NCBI GenBank assembly: GCA_946537835.1 | Contig: CAMNGB010000002.1 | Location: forward strand, 1-46,091 | From: an uncultured Erysipelotrichaceae bacterium | GTDB taxonomy: Bacteria > Bacillota_I > Bacilli_A > Erysipelotrichales > Erysipelotrichaceae | DNA length: 46,091 nucleotides | Direction: 5' to 3' | Shown here: positions 1-8,499 of the stretch, piece after piece | Layout of the letters: each line of letters opens with the position of its first letter | Numbering within the stretch: the stretch's first letter is position 1 | Made by a program: the position numbers and the translations under genes | Notes under the pieces: generated by a model | Told to the model about the DNA's origin: nothing | What the model saw: only the letters and a program-made list of their open reading frames with translations | The model's database searches: none

Positions 1-146
1 GATACTGCATGCCTGATAAGTAACGTATATATACAAGAACGGCAGGGACTGCCGGAATAGCCTGCTCAATATGAGGAACCATTGGGTATACTCACTTCGC
101 AGGAAGCCCCCGCTTCAAGGCAATGCCTAAGCGGCGGGCAGTTCAC
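1..146 (+). mobile_element. Probable right end of an IS200/IS605-family (TnpB-type) element, only partly in the window
   Basis: GGAAGCCCCCGCTTCAAGGCAATGCCTAAGCGGCGGGCAGTTCAC: subterminal hairpin CCC-CCGCTT / AAGCGG-c-GGG (107-138, inner stem AGGC/GCCT) followed by a ...AGTTCAC terminus, as remembered for IS605/IS1341 right ends. Host homology resumes immediately after 146. Confidence 0.55.
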
Positions 147-479
147 GCAGTATTCAGGGAACAGCTGGCATCGGAAAGATTCACCTGCCTGGTATTTGAG
201 GAAGAGGGAACGGTAAAGGGGCTGCTGAATCTGAGGATCGAAGCACAGCTGCATCACCGTCGCCGCACTGCCCAGATTACCGAACTGATTGTGGCACCGC
301 CGTACCGGGATCACGGCATCGGTACACAGCTTTTCCGCGAAGCAGTCAGAACAGCAGAGGCATATGACTGTGAGAGAATCGAACTGGAAACTTCACTCTG
401 GCGCAAAAAAGCCCATTCCTTCTACGAAAGGATGGGCATGGTTCCCGATCATTATTTCTTTACAATGAACCTGAAATGA
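147..479 (+). pseudogene. GNAT-family acetyltransferase, N-terminus missing and probably disrupted by the IS end
   Basis: AVFREQLASERFTCLVFEEEGTVKGLLNLRIEAQLHH...ITELIVAPPYRDHGIGTQLF...FYERMGM is a typical GNAT core. The first ~25 residues are absent and the ORF start (123) lies inside the IS hairpin. Confidence 0.6.
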
Positions 480-497
480 TCTTCGGATCATTTTTTT
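474..497. terminator. Intrinsic terminator between convergent GNAT and asnA
   Basis: AATGATC-ttcg-GATCATT followed by a T run. Confidence 0.7.
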
Positions 498-498
498 C

Positions 499-1509
499 TT
501 ACAGCAGGCGCATATTGTTGGCGGTGCAGATTTCTTCCATTTCCTTCGGCCAGATGGAAGCCTGTACTTCGCCGATATGTGCCTTGTTCAGCAGCAGCAT
601 GCACAGTCTGGACTGACCGATGCCGCCGCCGATGGTATAGGGGAGTTCCTGATTCTGGATCATCTTATGATACGGAAGGATCAGTCTTCCTTCACAATGT
701 GCAGCCTGACACTGACTGACAATTGATTTTTCATCAACACGGATGCCCATGGATGTGATTTCCAGAGCTCTCTGCAGGGACGGCAGCCAGAACAGCATGT
801 CGCCGTTGAGATCCCAGTCGTCATAGTCCGGGGCCCTGCCGTCATGCGGACGGCCGCTTCTCTTCAGGGGCTTGCCGATCTGGGTGATGAAGACACACTG
901 CTTTTCCTTTGTGATGGCGTCTTCTCTTTCCTTCGGCGTCAGGTCCGGATACATGTCTTCCAGTTCCTGTGAAGTGATAAAGAAGACATCGTCTGCCAGC
1001 CGGCATACAGCCTGGGGATATTTGTACCAGACTTCATGTTCCATATGCTTGATGACCTTGAAGATCTCACGGGCTGTTTCCTCAAGGGTAGCCATGGTTC
1101 TTTCATCCTTGGAAATCACCTTTTCCCAGTCCCACTGATCGACATAGACGGAATGCAGGTTGTCGAGCAGTTCATCGCGGCGGATCGCATTCATGTTGGT
1201 ATACAGTCCTTCATGTACCTGAAAATGGTATTTCTTCAGGGCAACACGCTTCCATTTGGCAAGGGACTGAACGACTTCGATCCGTTCATCCGGCATTTCC
1301 TGGATATCAAATGAAACCGGCCGTTCGATACCGTTGAGGTTGTCATTGAGACCGGAACTGCGGGGTACGAACAGCGGTGCGCTGATACGGGTCAGTCCGA
1401 GCTCCCTGCCGATTTCTTTCTGAAAGGTATCACGGATATATTTGATTGCTTCCTGTGTTTCCCGGACGGAAAGAACAGGATCATAGTTTTCTGGTATCTG
1501 TACTTTCAT
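499..1509 (-). CDS. asnA: Aspartate--ammonia ligase (AsnA)
   Basis: Full-length 336 aa; class-II aaRS-like AsnA signature ([40 protein letters not shown]). Confidence 0.95.
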   Translation of the reverse strand: MKVQIPENYDPVLSVRETQEAIKYIRDTFQKEIGRELGLTRISAPLFVPRSSGLNDNLNGIERPVSFDIQEMPDERIEVVQSLAKWKRVALKKYHFQVHEGLYTNMNAIRRDELLDNLHSVYVDQWDWEKVISKDERTMATLEETAREIFKVIKHMEHEVWYKYPQAVCRLADDVFFITSQELEDMYPDLTPKEREDAITKEKQCVFITQIGKPLKRSGRPHDGRAPDYDDWDLNGDMLFWLPSLQRALEITSMGIRVDEKSIVSQCQAAHCEGRLILPYHKMIQNQELPYTIGGGIGQSRLCMLLLNKAHIGEVQASIWPKEMEEICTANNMRLL

Positions 1510-1577
1510 AGGATTCTCTTTTCTTTACAAATATGTAAAATATTCTAGCACAAAACGAAAAAACCGAAGCAACGGAC

Positions 1578-1620
1578 TTGAACAATTAAATATATTGTAT
1601 ACAATATAATCGCATAAACG
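1578..1620 (+). promoter_or_regulatory. Promoter with 18-bp perfect palindrome TATATTGTATACAATATA (1591-1608), probable OhrR-type operator
   Basis: Palindrome overlaps -10 candidates TACAAT (1600-1605) and TATAAT (1605-1610); TTGAAC at 1578. The operon encodes an OhrR-like regulator. Confidence 0.7.
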
Positions 1621-1630
1621 GAGGGCAATC

Positions 1631-2509
1631 ATGGAAAGATATGATATTGCAATTATCGGCACCGGTCCGGCCGGACTGGAAGCAGCCGTAACGGCAACCG
1701 TAAGAAACAAGAAAATTCTTCTGCTCGGTTCCAGACTTCTCAGCAATAAAATGCAGGTAGTCGATCATCCGATCAAGAACTATCTGGGACTGCCGGAAGT
1801 CACCGGTAAGGAAATGGCTGCGGCTTTTCAGAAGCAGCTGGATATTCTCGGCATTGAAGTGACAGAAAAGAAAGTGACAACCGTCTATGCGATGGGTTCC
1901 TACTACAGCCTGCAGCTGTCTGACGGCAGCTATGCCGAGGCTGATACCGTGATTCTGGCAAGCGGCGTTGTGGCCGGCAAGCCGTATCCGGGAGAAGAAT
2001 CCTATCTCGGCCGCGGTGTCAGCTACTGCGCAACATGTGATGCACCGCTGTACAAAGGAAAGACAGTTGCGGTCATCGGCGGCAGTGCCGAGGAAGAGGC
2101 AGAAGCCGACTTCCTGGGAGAAGTATGCGAAAAGGTATACTATCTGCCGCTGTATAAGGAAGAACCGCATTTCACCCATGACAATCTGATTGTTCTCAGG
2201 GAAAAGCCGGCTGAAATCAAGGGCGGAATGAAAGTCAATGAACTGGTAACCGAACAGGGCAGCCATACTGTTGACGGCGTATTCATTCTCAGAGCCGCCC
2301 AGTTCCCGGGCCAGCTGGTGCCGGGCCTGGAAACGGAAGGCAGTGCCGTCAAGGTCGATCTGCAGATGAGAACAAACCTGCCGGGTCTGTTTGCGGCAGG
2401 AGATATCGCCGGACAGCCGTATCAGTATATCAAGGCAGCCGGTCAGGGCAATGTGGCAGCACTGTCTGCCGTCAGCTATATTGACGAAAAGAGAAGAGCC
2501 GCAAAATAA
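1631..2509 (+). CDS. Thioredoxin-reductase-like FAD-dependent oxidoreductase (CATC redox motif)
   Basis: N-terminal FAD motif GTGPAGLEAAV, CATCDAP, C-terminal GLFAAGDIAG. RBS ggaggg. Confidence 0.85.
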   Translation: MERYDIAIIGTGPAGLEAAVTATVRNKKILLLGSRLLSNKMQVVDHPIKNYLGLPEVTGKEMAAAFQKQLDILGIEVTEKKVTTVYAMGSYYSLQLSDGSYAEADTVILASGVVAGKPYPGEESYLGRGVSYCATCDAPLYKGKTVAVIGGSAEEEAEADFLGEVCEKVYYLPLYKEEPHFTHDNLIVLREKPAEIKGGMKVNELVTEQGSHTVDGVFILRAAQFPGQLVPGLETEGSAVKVDLQMRTNLPGLFAAGDIAGQPYQYIKAAGQGNVAALSAVSYIDEKRRAAK

Positions 2510-2528
2510 AACCGGCCCGGGAGGTATT

Positions 2529-2939
2529 ATGACAACAGCGATTCGCTATTATACACAGACAGGCAATACAAAAAAGCTTGCCGATGCCATTGCCGAAGCT
2601 ACAGGCGTCAAGGCCGAAGATGTTTCGGTGCCGCTGAACGGATATACGGATGTTCTGTTCCTCGGCAGTTCGGTATATGCGGCCGGCATCGATCCGAAAG
2701 TCAGGGAATTCATCAGCACCCTGAAGCCGGAGAATGTCGGAAAGGTTGTCTGCTTTTCGACCGCAGCACTGCTGCCGTCGACCTACAGACAGGTTTCCGG
2801 ACTGCTGAAAAAGCAGGGTGTTGCCGTATCGGAAAAGGAATTCCACTGCCGCGGACGGTTCCTGCAGGTTCATAAGGACCGGCCGAATGCACAGGATATC
2901 GAAGCGGTAAAGCAGTTTGCAGAAGAGGTGCTGAAATGA
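2529..2939 (+). CDS. Flavodoxin-family protein
   Basis: MTTAIRYYTQTGNTKKLADAIAE (TxTGNT FMN loop). Start placed at 2529 after the RBS rather than at 2391. Confidence 0.85.
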   Translation: MTTAIRYYTQTGNTKKLADAIAEATGVKAEDVSVPLNGYTDVLFLGSSVYAAGIDPKVREFISTLKPENVGKVVCFSTAALLPSTYRQVSGLLKKQGVAVSEKEFHCRGRFLQVHKDRPNAQDIEAVKQFAEEVLK

Positions 2940-3382
2940 GTGAAAACGAATACGACTGCCTGCGTCTGGACAATCAGCTCTGTTTCCCGCTGTATGCGGC
3001 TGCCCGCAAGGTCACCGGAAAATACACACCGTATTTTAAGGAACTGGGCCTGACCTATACACAGTACATCGTCTTCATGGTTCTGTGGGAAAAGGATAAT
3101 GTGACGGTGAGCGACATCTGCCGCCGTCTGTATCTGGATTCCGGAACCCTGACGCCGCTGCTGAAGAAAATGGAAGAAAAGGGGTGGCTCAGACGGACGC
3201 GTTCACAGGACGATGAACGCATTGTCATGATTACGCTGACAGATGAAGGAAGAGCACTTCGCGGCAGATGCAGAGAGATACCGGCAGCCATCGGCAGATG
3301 CATTCATCTTTCCCAGAAAGATGCGGCCGATCTGTACCGGATCCTCTATCTGATTCTTGAACAGGAGGAGCAGGAACAATGA
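2936..3382 (+). CDS. MarR-family transcriptional regulator, OhrR-like
   Basis: LDNQLCFPLYAAARK...LGLTYTQYIVFMVLWE...RLYLDSGTLTPLLKKMEEKG closely resembles OhrR, including the N-terminal reactive Cys (NQLCF). Confidence 0.85.
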   Translation: MSENEYDCLRLDNQLCFPLYAAARKVTGKYTPYFKELGLTYTQYIVFMVLWEKDNVTVSDICRRLYLDSGTLTPLLKKMEEKGWLRRTRSQDDERIVMITLTDEGRALRGRCREIPAAIGRCIHLSQKDAADLYRILYLILEQEEQEQ

Positions 3383-4485
3383 ACCGCGAACAGAAAATCA
3401 TCCGTGCCAGTATTACCGGCATTCTGGCCAATCTATTCCTGGCAGCCTTCAAGGCTGTTGTCGGTATCCTGTCCAATTCCATTGCCGTCGTGCTCGATGC
3501 GGTCAATAATCTCAGTGATGCCATGAGCAGTGTCATCACCATTATCGGAACCAAGCTGGCCAACCGGCCGGCAGACAAGAAACATCCCTTCGGCTACGGC
3601 CGCATTGAATATCTGAGTGCAACGATCATCTCGGTCATCGTGCTCTATGCCGGCATTACATCCTTTGTGGAATCTGCCAAGAAGATCATTACTCCGGAAG
3701 CACCGGATTATTCGGCTGTGACACTGATTGTCATTGCGGCCGGCGTGCTGGTCAAGATCATTCTCGGAAACTATGTCAAGAAAGTCGGTGAGGAAGTCGG
3801 CTCCGATGCGCTTGTCAACAGCGGTGAGGATGCCAGACTGGACGCTGTCATTTCCGCATCCACGCTGGTTGCGGCAGTCATCTACATGTTCTTTCATGTA
3901 TCACTGGACAGCTGGCTGGGTCTGATCATTTCCTGCGTCATTATCAAGAGCGGCGTGGAAATGCTGAAGGATACGATCAGCCGTATTCTCGGAGAAAGAG
4001 CGGAAGGATCTCTGACCAGGGAAATCAAGGCGACGGTATGTTCGGTAGAAGGAGCCATCGGTGCCTATGACCTGTTCCTGCATGACTACGGTCCGGACCG
4101 TATGCTCGGATCCGTGCATGTTGAGGTGCCGGATTACTTTACCGCGGACAGACTGGACAAGATGACCAGGGAAATCGAAGAAAAAGTCCTGCAGAAGCAC
4201 CATGTGATCATGACGGCTGTCGGTTTCTATTCCCAGAATACGAAGAATGATGAAGCCGCAAAACTGAGAGACACCGTCAGGGATACGGTCATGAGTTTTG
4301 ACCATGTTCTGCAGATGCACGGCTTCTATGCCGACCTGCAGAAGAAAACGATCCAGTTTGATGTGGTGATCGACTTCATGGCCGGTGATATCAGAAAGGC
4401 ATTTAATGAAACTGTCAGAGCCGTGCAGGAGGCTCTGCCGGATTATCAGATCAATGCCCAGATGGATACCGATGTCAGTGACTGA
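3379..4485 (+). CDS. Cation diffusion facilitator family transporter
   Basis: 368 aa; NSIAVVLDAVNNLSDAMSSVITIIG..., HPFGYGRIEYLSA; ATGA overlap with the upstream regulator gene. Confidence 0.9.
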   Translation: MNREQKIIRASITGILANLFLAAFKAVVGILSNSIAVVLDAVNNLSDAMSSVITIIGTKLANRPADKKHPFGYGRIEYLSATIISVIVLYAGITSFVESAKKIITPEAPDYSAVTLIVIAAGVLVKIILGNYVKKVGEEVGSDALVNSGEDARLDAVISASTLVAAVIYMFFHVSLDSWLGLIISCVIIKSGVEMLKDTISRILGERAEGSLTREIKATVCSVEGAIGAYDLFLHDYGPDRMLGSVHVEVPDYFTADRLDKMTREIEEKVLQKHHVIMTAVGFYSQNTKNDEAAKLRDTVRDTVMSFDHVLQMHGFYADLQKKTIQFDVVIDFMAGDIRKAFNETVRAVQEALPDYQINAQMDTDVSD

Positions 4486-4489
4486 ACAG

Positions 4490-4513
4490 GGCAGGTGAAA
4501 AGCCTGCTTTTTC
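4490..4513 (+). terminator. Intrinsic terminator after the CDF gene
   Basis: GCAGG-tgaaaag-CCTGC-TTTTTC. Confidence 0.7.
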
Positions 4514-4576
4514 ATTTTCAATGAATGTTAAGTGCAGTATTGTCTGCTAAAATGATAAGTGGAGGATTTACTTGCA

Positions 4577-6343
4577 ATGAAAAGATTCACACAATTATTT
4601 CTGTCCGGTATGATGGCGCTGTCCATGGCAGCGTGTGCCGGATCGGGAGCTCCTTCTGCCGGGGCGGTTTTTAAGGCCGGAACCTATGAGGCGGAAGCAG
4701 AAGGCTTTGCCGGATCTTCAAAGCCTGTCCATGTTAAAGTAACATTCAGCGAGAATGCGATCGACGCCATCGAATATACGGCGGAAGGTGAAACACCGAC
4801 TGTAGGCGGTGTCGCCCTGCCGAAACTGGTTGACAATGTGCTTGCCGCCCAGTCGACAAAGATCGACGCTGTCAGCGGTGCCACCAAGACATCCAACGGC
4901 TTCTTCACGGCCGTGAACGATGCCATCAGCCAGGCCGGTGCCGATCCGGACAAGCTTGAGCCGAAAACGGCTGAAGCCAAGGCGGAAGATGTCGAAGCAA
5001 CCTATGATGTTGTCGTTGTCGGTGCCGGCGGTGCCGGTATGACGGCAGCCATAACCGCTGCCCAGAACGGCAAGAAAGTCATGATCATCGAAAAGGCTTC
5101 CGTAGCCGGAGGCAATTCCAGCTATGCGACCGGCGGCATGAATGCGGCCGATACCCACTATCAGGCAGAACAGGGCATCGAGGATTCTGCCGATCTGTTC
5201 TACGCAGATACCATGAAGGGCGGCCATGATATCAATAATCCCGATCTGGTCCGCACACTGGCAGAGAATTCCTCGGCAGCCATCGACTGGCTCGATTCCA
5301 TCGGTGCTCCGCTTTCCAATGTCGGTCAGGCCGGCGGCGCTTCCACCAAGCGTCAGCACCGTCCGGTTGACGATGAAGGAAAGATTCTCTCCGTCGGAAC
5401 CTTCCTGGTTTCGCATCTGACAGATACTGTCAATGAAATGGGAATCGATACGATCTTCTCGGCGAAGGTTAATGAAATCATCATGGACGAAGGAAAGGCG
5501 GTCGGCGTCAGGGCTGAAGGTGCTGACGGCAACAAGATCGTTATTCATGCCGATTCCGTTATCATTACGACCGGCGGCTTCGGATCCAATCCGGAGCTGA
5601 TCGAAAAATACCGTCCGGATCTGAAGGGCTATGTTTCAACCAATGCCCCGTCCATTACCGGTGATGCCATTGCATTCCTGGATGCGGTCGGTGCCGACTT
5701 TGTCGATCTCGAACAGATCCAGATCCATCCGACAGTCGTACAGGCTGACGGATCCCTGATTTCCGAATCCCTGCGCGGTGACGGTGCCATTCTGATCAAC
5801 GCCGAAGGCAAGCGCTTCTGCAATGAGATTCTGACCCGTGACGTCGTCTCTGCCCATGTCAATGAACAGACCGGCAGCTATGCATGGCTGATCGTTGACC
5901 AGCAGATGTTCGATGCGTCCAACGTTATTGCCAAGTATCTGGACAGAGGCCTGATGACCAAGTGCGAAACCGTTGATGACCTGGCAAAGCTGATGGAAGT
6001 TGATCCGGCAGTGCTGCAGGAAACGCTGTCAACATGGACAGCAGCCTGTGCTGCAAAAAACGATGCCGAATTCGGACGTGAGGCATTTGATGCCGTGCTT
6101 TCCGATCTCTCGCACGCGCCGTATTATGCAGTCAAAATTGCCCCGGGCATCCATCACTGCATGGGCGGTGTCAGGATCAACACCAATGCCGAAGTCATTG
6201 ATGTCGACGGCAATGTGATCCCCGGTCTGTATGCGGCCGGTGAAGTAACAGGCGGTGTCCACGGCGGCAACCGTCTGGGCGGAAATGCCGTTGCCGACTT
6301 TGTTGTCTTCGGACGCATTGCCGGCGAGAATGCTTCAAAGTAA
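4577..6343 (+). CDS. Extracytoplasmic FMN-binding / FAD-dependent fumarate-reductase-like flavoprotein (lipoprotein)
   Basis: Lipobox-like SMAAC; FMN_bind domain with DAVSGATKTS flavinylation motif; FAD_binding_2 (VVVVGAGGAGMTAAITAAQNGKKVMIIEK); C-terminal HHCMGGVRI...GLYAAGEVTGGVHGGNRLGGNA. Start after ggagg at 4561. Confidence 0.9.
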   Translation: MKRFTQLFLSGMMALSMAACAGSGAPSAGAVFKAGTYEAEAEGFAGSSKPVHVKVTFSENAIDAIEYTAEGETPTVGGVALPKLVDNVLAAQSTKIDAVSGATKTSNGFFTAVNDAISQAGADPDKLEPKTAEAKAEDVEATYDVVVVGAGGAGMTAAITAAQNGKKVMIIEKASVAGGNSSYATGGMNAADTHYQAEQGIEDSADLFYADTMKGGHDINNPDLVRTLAENSSAAIDWLDSIGAPLSNVGQAGGASTKRQHRPVDDEGKILSVGTFLVSHLTDTVNEMGIDTIFSAKVNEIIMDEGKAVGVRAEGADGNKIVIHADSVIITTGGFGSNPELIEKYRPDLKGYVSTNAPSITGDAIAFLDAVGADFVDLEQIQIHPTVVQADGSLISESLRGDGAILINAEGKRFCNEILTRDVVSAHVNEQTGSYAWLIVDQQMFDASNVIAKYLDRGLMTKCETVDDLAKLMEVDPAVLQETLSTWTAACAAKNDAEFGREAFDAVLSDLSHAPYYAVKIAPGIHHCMGGVRINTNAEVIDVDGNVIPGLYAAGEVTGGVHGGNRLGGNAVADFVVFGRIAGENASK

Positions 6344-6356
6344 ACGGAAATGAGAA

Positions 6357-6386
6357 CAGCCGGATCGGCAGATCCGGTTTTCTTTT
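6357..6386 (+). terminator. Intrinsic terminator
   Basis: CCGGATC-ggca-GATCCGG-TTTTCTTTT. Confidence 0.75.
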
Positions 6387-6404
6387 GCCTGTACGTATGG
6401 GAAA

Positions 6405-7187
6405 ATGGAGCTGATGAGGATCCTGATCATGCTGCTGATTGCGCTGCTGATGACTTCTTCCGAACTGCCGGCAGCCACCGCAAACATTCCGCTGCCGCAG
6501 CTGCGGCAGGATTTTGTGTGGACATTGAGGGCAGACGGAACCTATGGTGTTTCCAATGCCTTCCGGACTGCAGAGACTCCGGAAGGAAGGATCCGGACAG
6601 ATACTGCCGGACCGCATGTCAGTATGCCGGAGCTGGAGGAAAACATCTCTTCCGGCGGACTGTACTGCTATACAACACCCTATTATTCACAGAAGGACAG
6701 GCGCTGGTCATACCGGCGCTACGGCAGCTATTATTTCGGCAATACCGGATGTGTGCCTTCGGCTCTGGCCATGATCTTTTCCGGCATTCTGGGAACGGAG
6801 ATCCTGCCGCCGGAAATCGGCGACTATCTGCACTATGACATGGCCATATACAACGGACCTCTTTCCGGCTGGTACGGCGCCGGCATGAAAGGTATTGTGC
6901 AGGCAGCGGGGCATTATCATATCAACTGCCGGCTGCTGGATACATATGATGAATTTGAACAGGCTCTGAAAGAGGGAAAATGTGTCTGTCTGCTGGTGAA
7001 TTATATCGGTTCGGCCACGCATGCCTATGTGTGCATGGGCTGGCATAACGGCTTTGTCTATGTCAAGGACAGTGACAGCCGGGCGCTTTCGCATTACTAC
7101 GATGCCCGGCAGCTGTGGCAGTCCTGTTCATCAAACAGCTATGACCGCATCGGCAATGCGGCAGCGGCAGCTCTCTGGGGAAACTGA
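6405..7187 (+). CDS. Secreted C39-like papain-fold peptidase
   Basis: N-terminal hydrophobic segment; YYSQKDRRWSYRRYGSYYFGNTGCVPSALAMI (Cys) and SATHAYVCMGW (His). Confidence 0.75.
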   Translation: MELMRILIMLLIALLMTSSELPAATANIPLPQLRQDFVWTLRADGTYGVSNAFRTAETPEGRIRTDTAGPHVSMPELEENISSGGLYCYTTPYYSQKDRRWSYRRYGSYYFGNTGCVPSALAMIFSGILGTEILPPEIGDYLHYDMAIYNGPLSGWYGAGMKGIVQAAGHYHINCRLLDTYDEFEQALKEGKCVCLLVNYIGSATHAYVCMGWHNGFVYVKDSDSRALSHYYDARQLWQSCSSNSYDRIGNAAAAALWGN

Positions 7188-7211
7188 AAAACAGCCCGCA
7201 GGCTGTTTCAG
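7184..7211. terminator. Hairpin between convergent genes
   Basis: CTGAAAaACAGCC-cgca-GGCTGTTTCAG. Confidence 0.55.
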
Positions 7212-8425
7212 AGTCCGATCTGGAAGGAACTGTCGTAACGGTGTACGACATCATCAATCATTTTCTGATAGAAGGCATCCTTGTCGGGGAATAATCCTTC
7301 TTCAATATCCTTGTAGAATACAGAGTGAATATTTTCAAATGTTCCTTCATAGGCGGTAAAGATCAGATCGATCTTCACATCCTTGATTGCAATTTCGACG
7401 GTTCCGTTCGGCTGGACCGTCTTTTCTATGACCAGAGAGGAGGCCATGCCGGTATTGACTTCTTCCCAGGAGGTATCTTCCAGAACGTCCTGAGAGTTGA
7501 TGGCATTGCCCATGGCGTAATAGCAGAGTGTCTTTCCGTCATTCAGCCACTGTACCGGCTGGATGTTATGCGGGTGGTTGCCGATGATGATATCGGCACC
7601 GGCATCCGCAAGCTGCTGGGCAAGTGAGAGCTGCTCATTGTCGGGGTCTGCCGTATACTCTACGCCCCAGTGCATGGAGACGATGACGATGTCGGCTTTC
7701 TGATCGGCTTCCCTGACCCAGTTCATCAGTTCCTGTTCATGATCGCGGTAACAGTTGACCATATATTCATGACCGGGTTCGGTTTCGTAGCCGTTCATGC
7801 CGTAGGTCCAGGCAGTGAAGGCATAGGTAATGCCGTTGACTTCGTGAACGGCAATTTCATGCCGCTGTTCTTCGGAAACATTCAGACCCGATGTCACAAC
7901 TTCAGGATGTCCTTTCCAGAAGGTGTCGGAATTGACGATTGCCTCTTCTCCCTTGTCGAGGGAGTGATTGTTTGCCGTAGATACCAGATTGAAGCCCTTG
8001 GATACCATATAGTCACCGAAGGACTGGGGACAGTTGAAGTGCGGGAAAACGGTAATGCCGAGATGGTCACCGCCGAGGATGGTTTCCTGGTTGTAGAAAG
8101 CCAGGTCATAGCTTGCGGCAGGGTTTGCAATGCCGTCCATTTCTCCGTCCCAGAGATAACTGCCGTCTTCCTGCCGGGCCTGATCGATGCATTCGATCTG
8201 AACCAGAGCATCGCCGAGAATATACATCGAGGCGGTTGTGATCTGCGGCTCGCCGCGCCACAGAATGTTTTTTTCAGTATGTTCGAGAGGCCTTTCCTGC
8301 TTGGTATATACCGGTTCTTCGGTAAAAGAGAATTTACTGATCATGAAGACGCCGGCGATGATCAGAGCCAGGGGAAGGATCACCTGGAATTCCTTGCGCA
8401 GATGCCGTGATTTTCTTTTTGCCAT
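7208..8425 (-). CDS. CapA family (poly-gamma-glutamate capsule synthesis-like) metallophosphoesterase
   Basis: LGDALVQIECI..., STANNHSLDKGEEAI, VSMHWGVEYTADPDNEQ, ADIIIGNHPHNIQPVQW. Confidence 0.9.
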   Translation of the reverse strand: MAKRKSRHLRKEFQVILPLALIIAGVFMISKFSFTEEPVYTKQERPLEHTEKNILWRGEPQITTASMYILGDALVQIECIDQARQEDGSYLWDGEMDGIANPAASYDLAFYNQETILGGDHLGITVFPHFNCPQSFGDYMVSKGFNLVSTANNHSLDKGEEAIVNSDTFWKGHPEVVTSGLNVSEEQRHEIAVHEVNGITYAFTAWTYGMNGYETEPGHEYMVNCYRDHEQELMNWVREADQKADIVIVSMHWGVEYTADPDNEQLSLAQQLADAGADIIIGNHPHNIQPVQWLNDGKTLCYYAMGNAINSQDVLEDTSWEEVNTGMASSLVIEKTVQPNGTVEIAIKDVKIDLIFTAYEGTFENIHSVFYKDIEEGLFPDKDAFYQKMIDDVVHRYDSSFQIGL

Positions 8426-8431
8426 ACCAAA

Positions 8432-8440
8432 ATCTTACCA
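8432..8440 (-). promoter_or_regulatory. Extended -10 (TGgTAAGAT) 6 nt upstream of the CapA start codon
   Basis: Reverse complement reads TGG TAAGAT tttggt ATG. Confidence 0.5.
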
Positions 8441-8483
8441 TAAGAATGAGAAAATGTATTTTACAGGGAGATTCTCTTTTTCC

Positions 8484-8492
8484 TGTTATAAT
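8484..8492 (+). promoter_or_regulatory. Extended -10 (TGtTATAAT) 7 nt upstream of the MATE start codon
   Basis: TGT TATAAT tgcggat ATG. Confidence 0.6.
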
Positions 8493-8499
8493 TGCGGAT

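Noticed and set aside
66-314. 82-aa minus-strand ORF at the left edge
   Set aside because: Overlaps the IS-end hairpin and the GNAT coding strand; no support.
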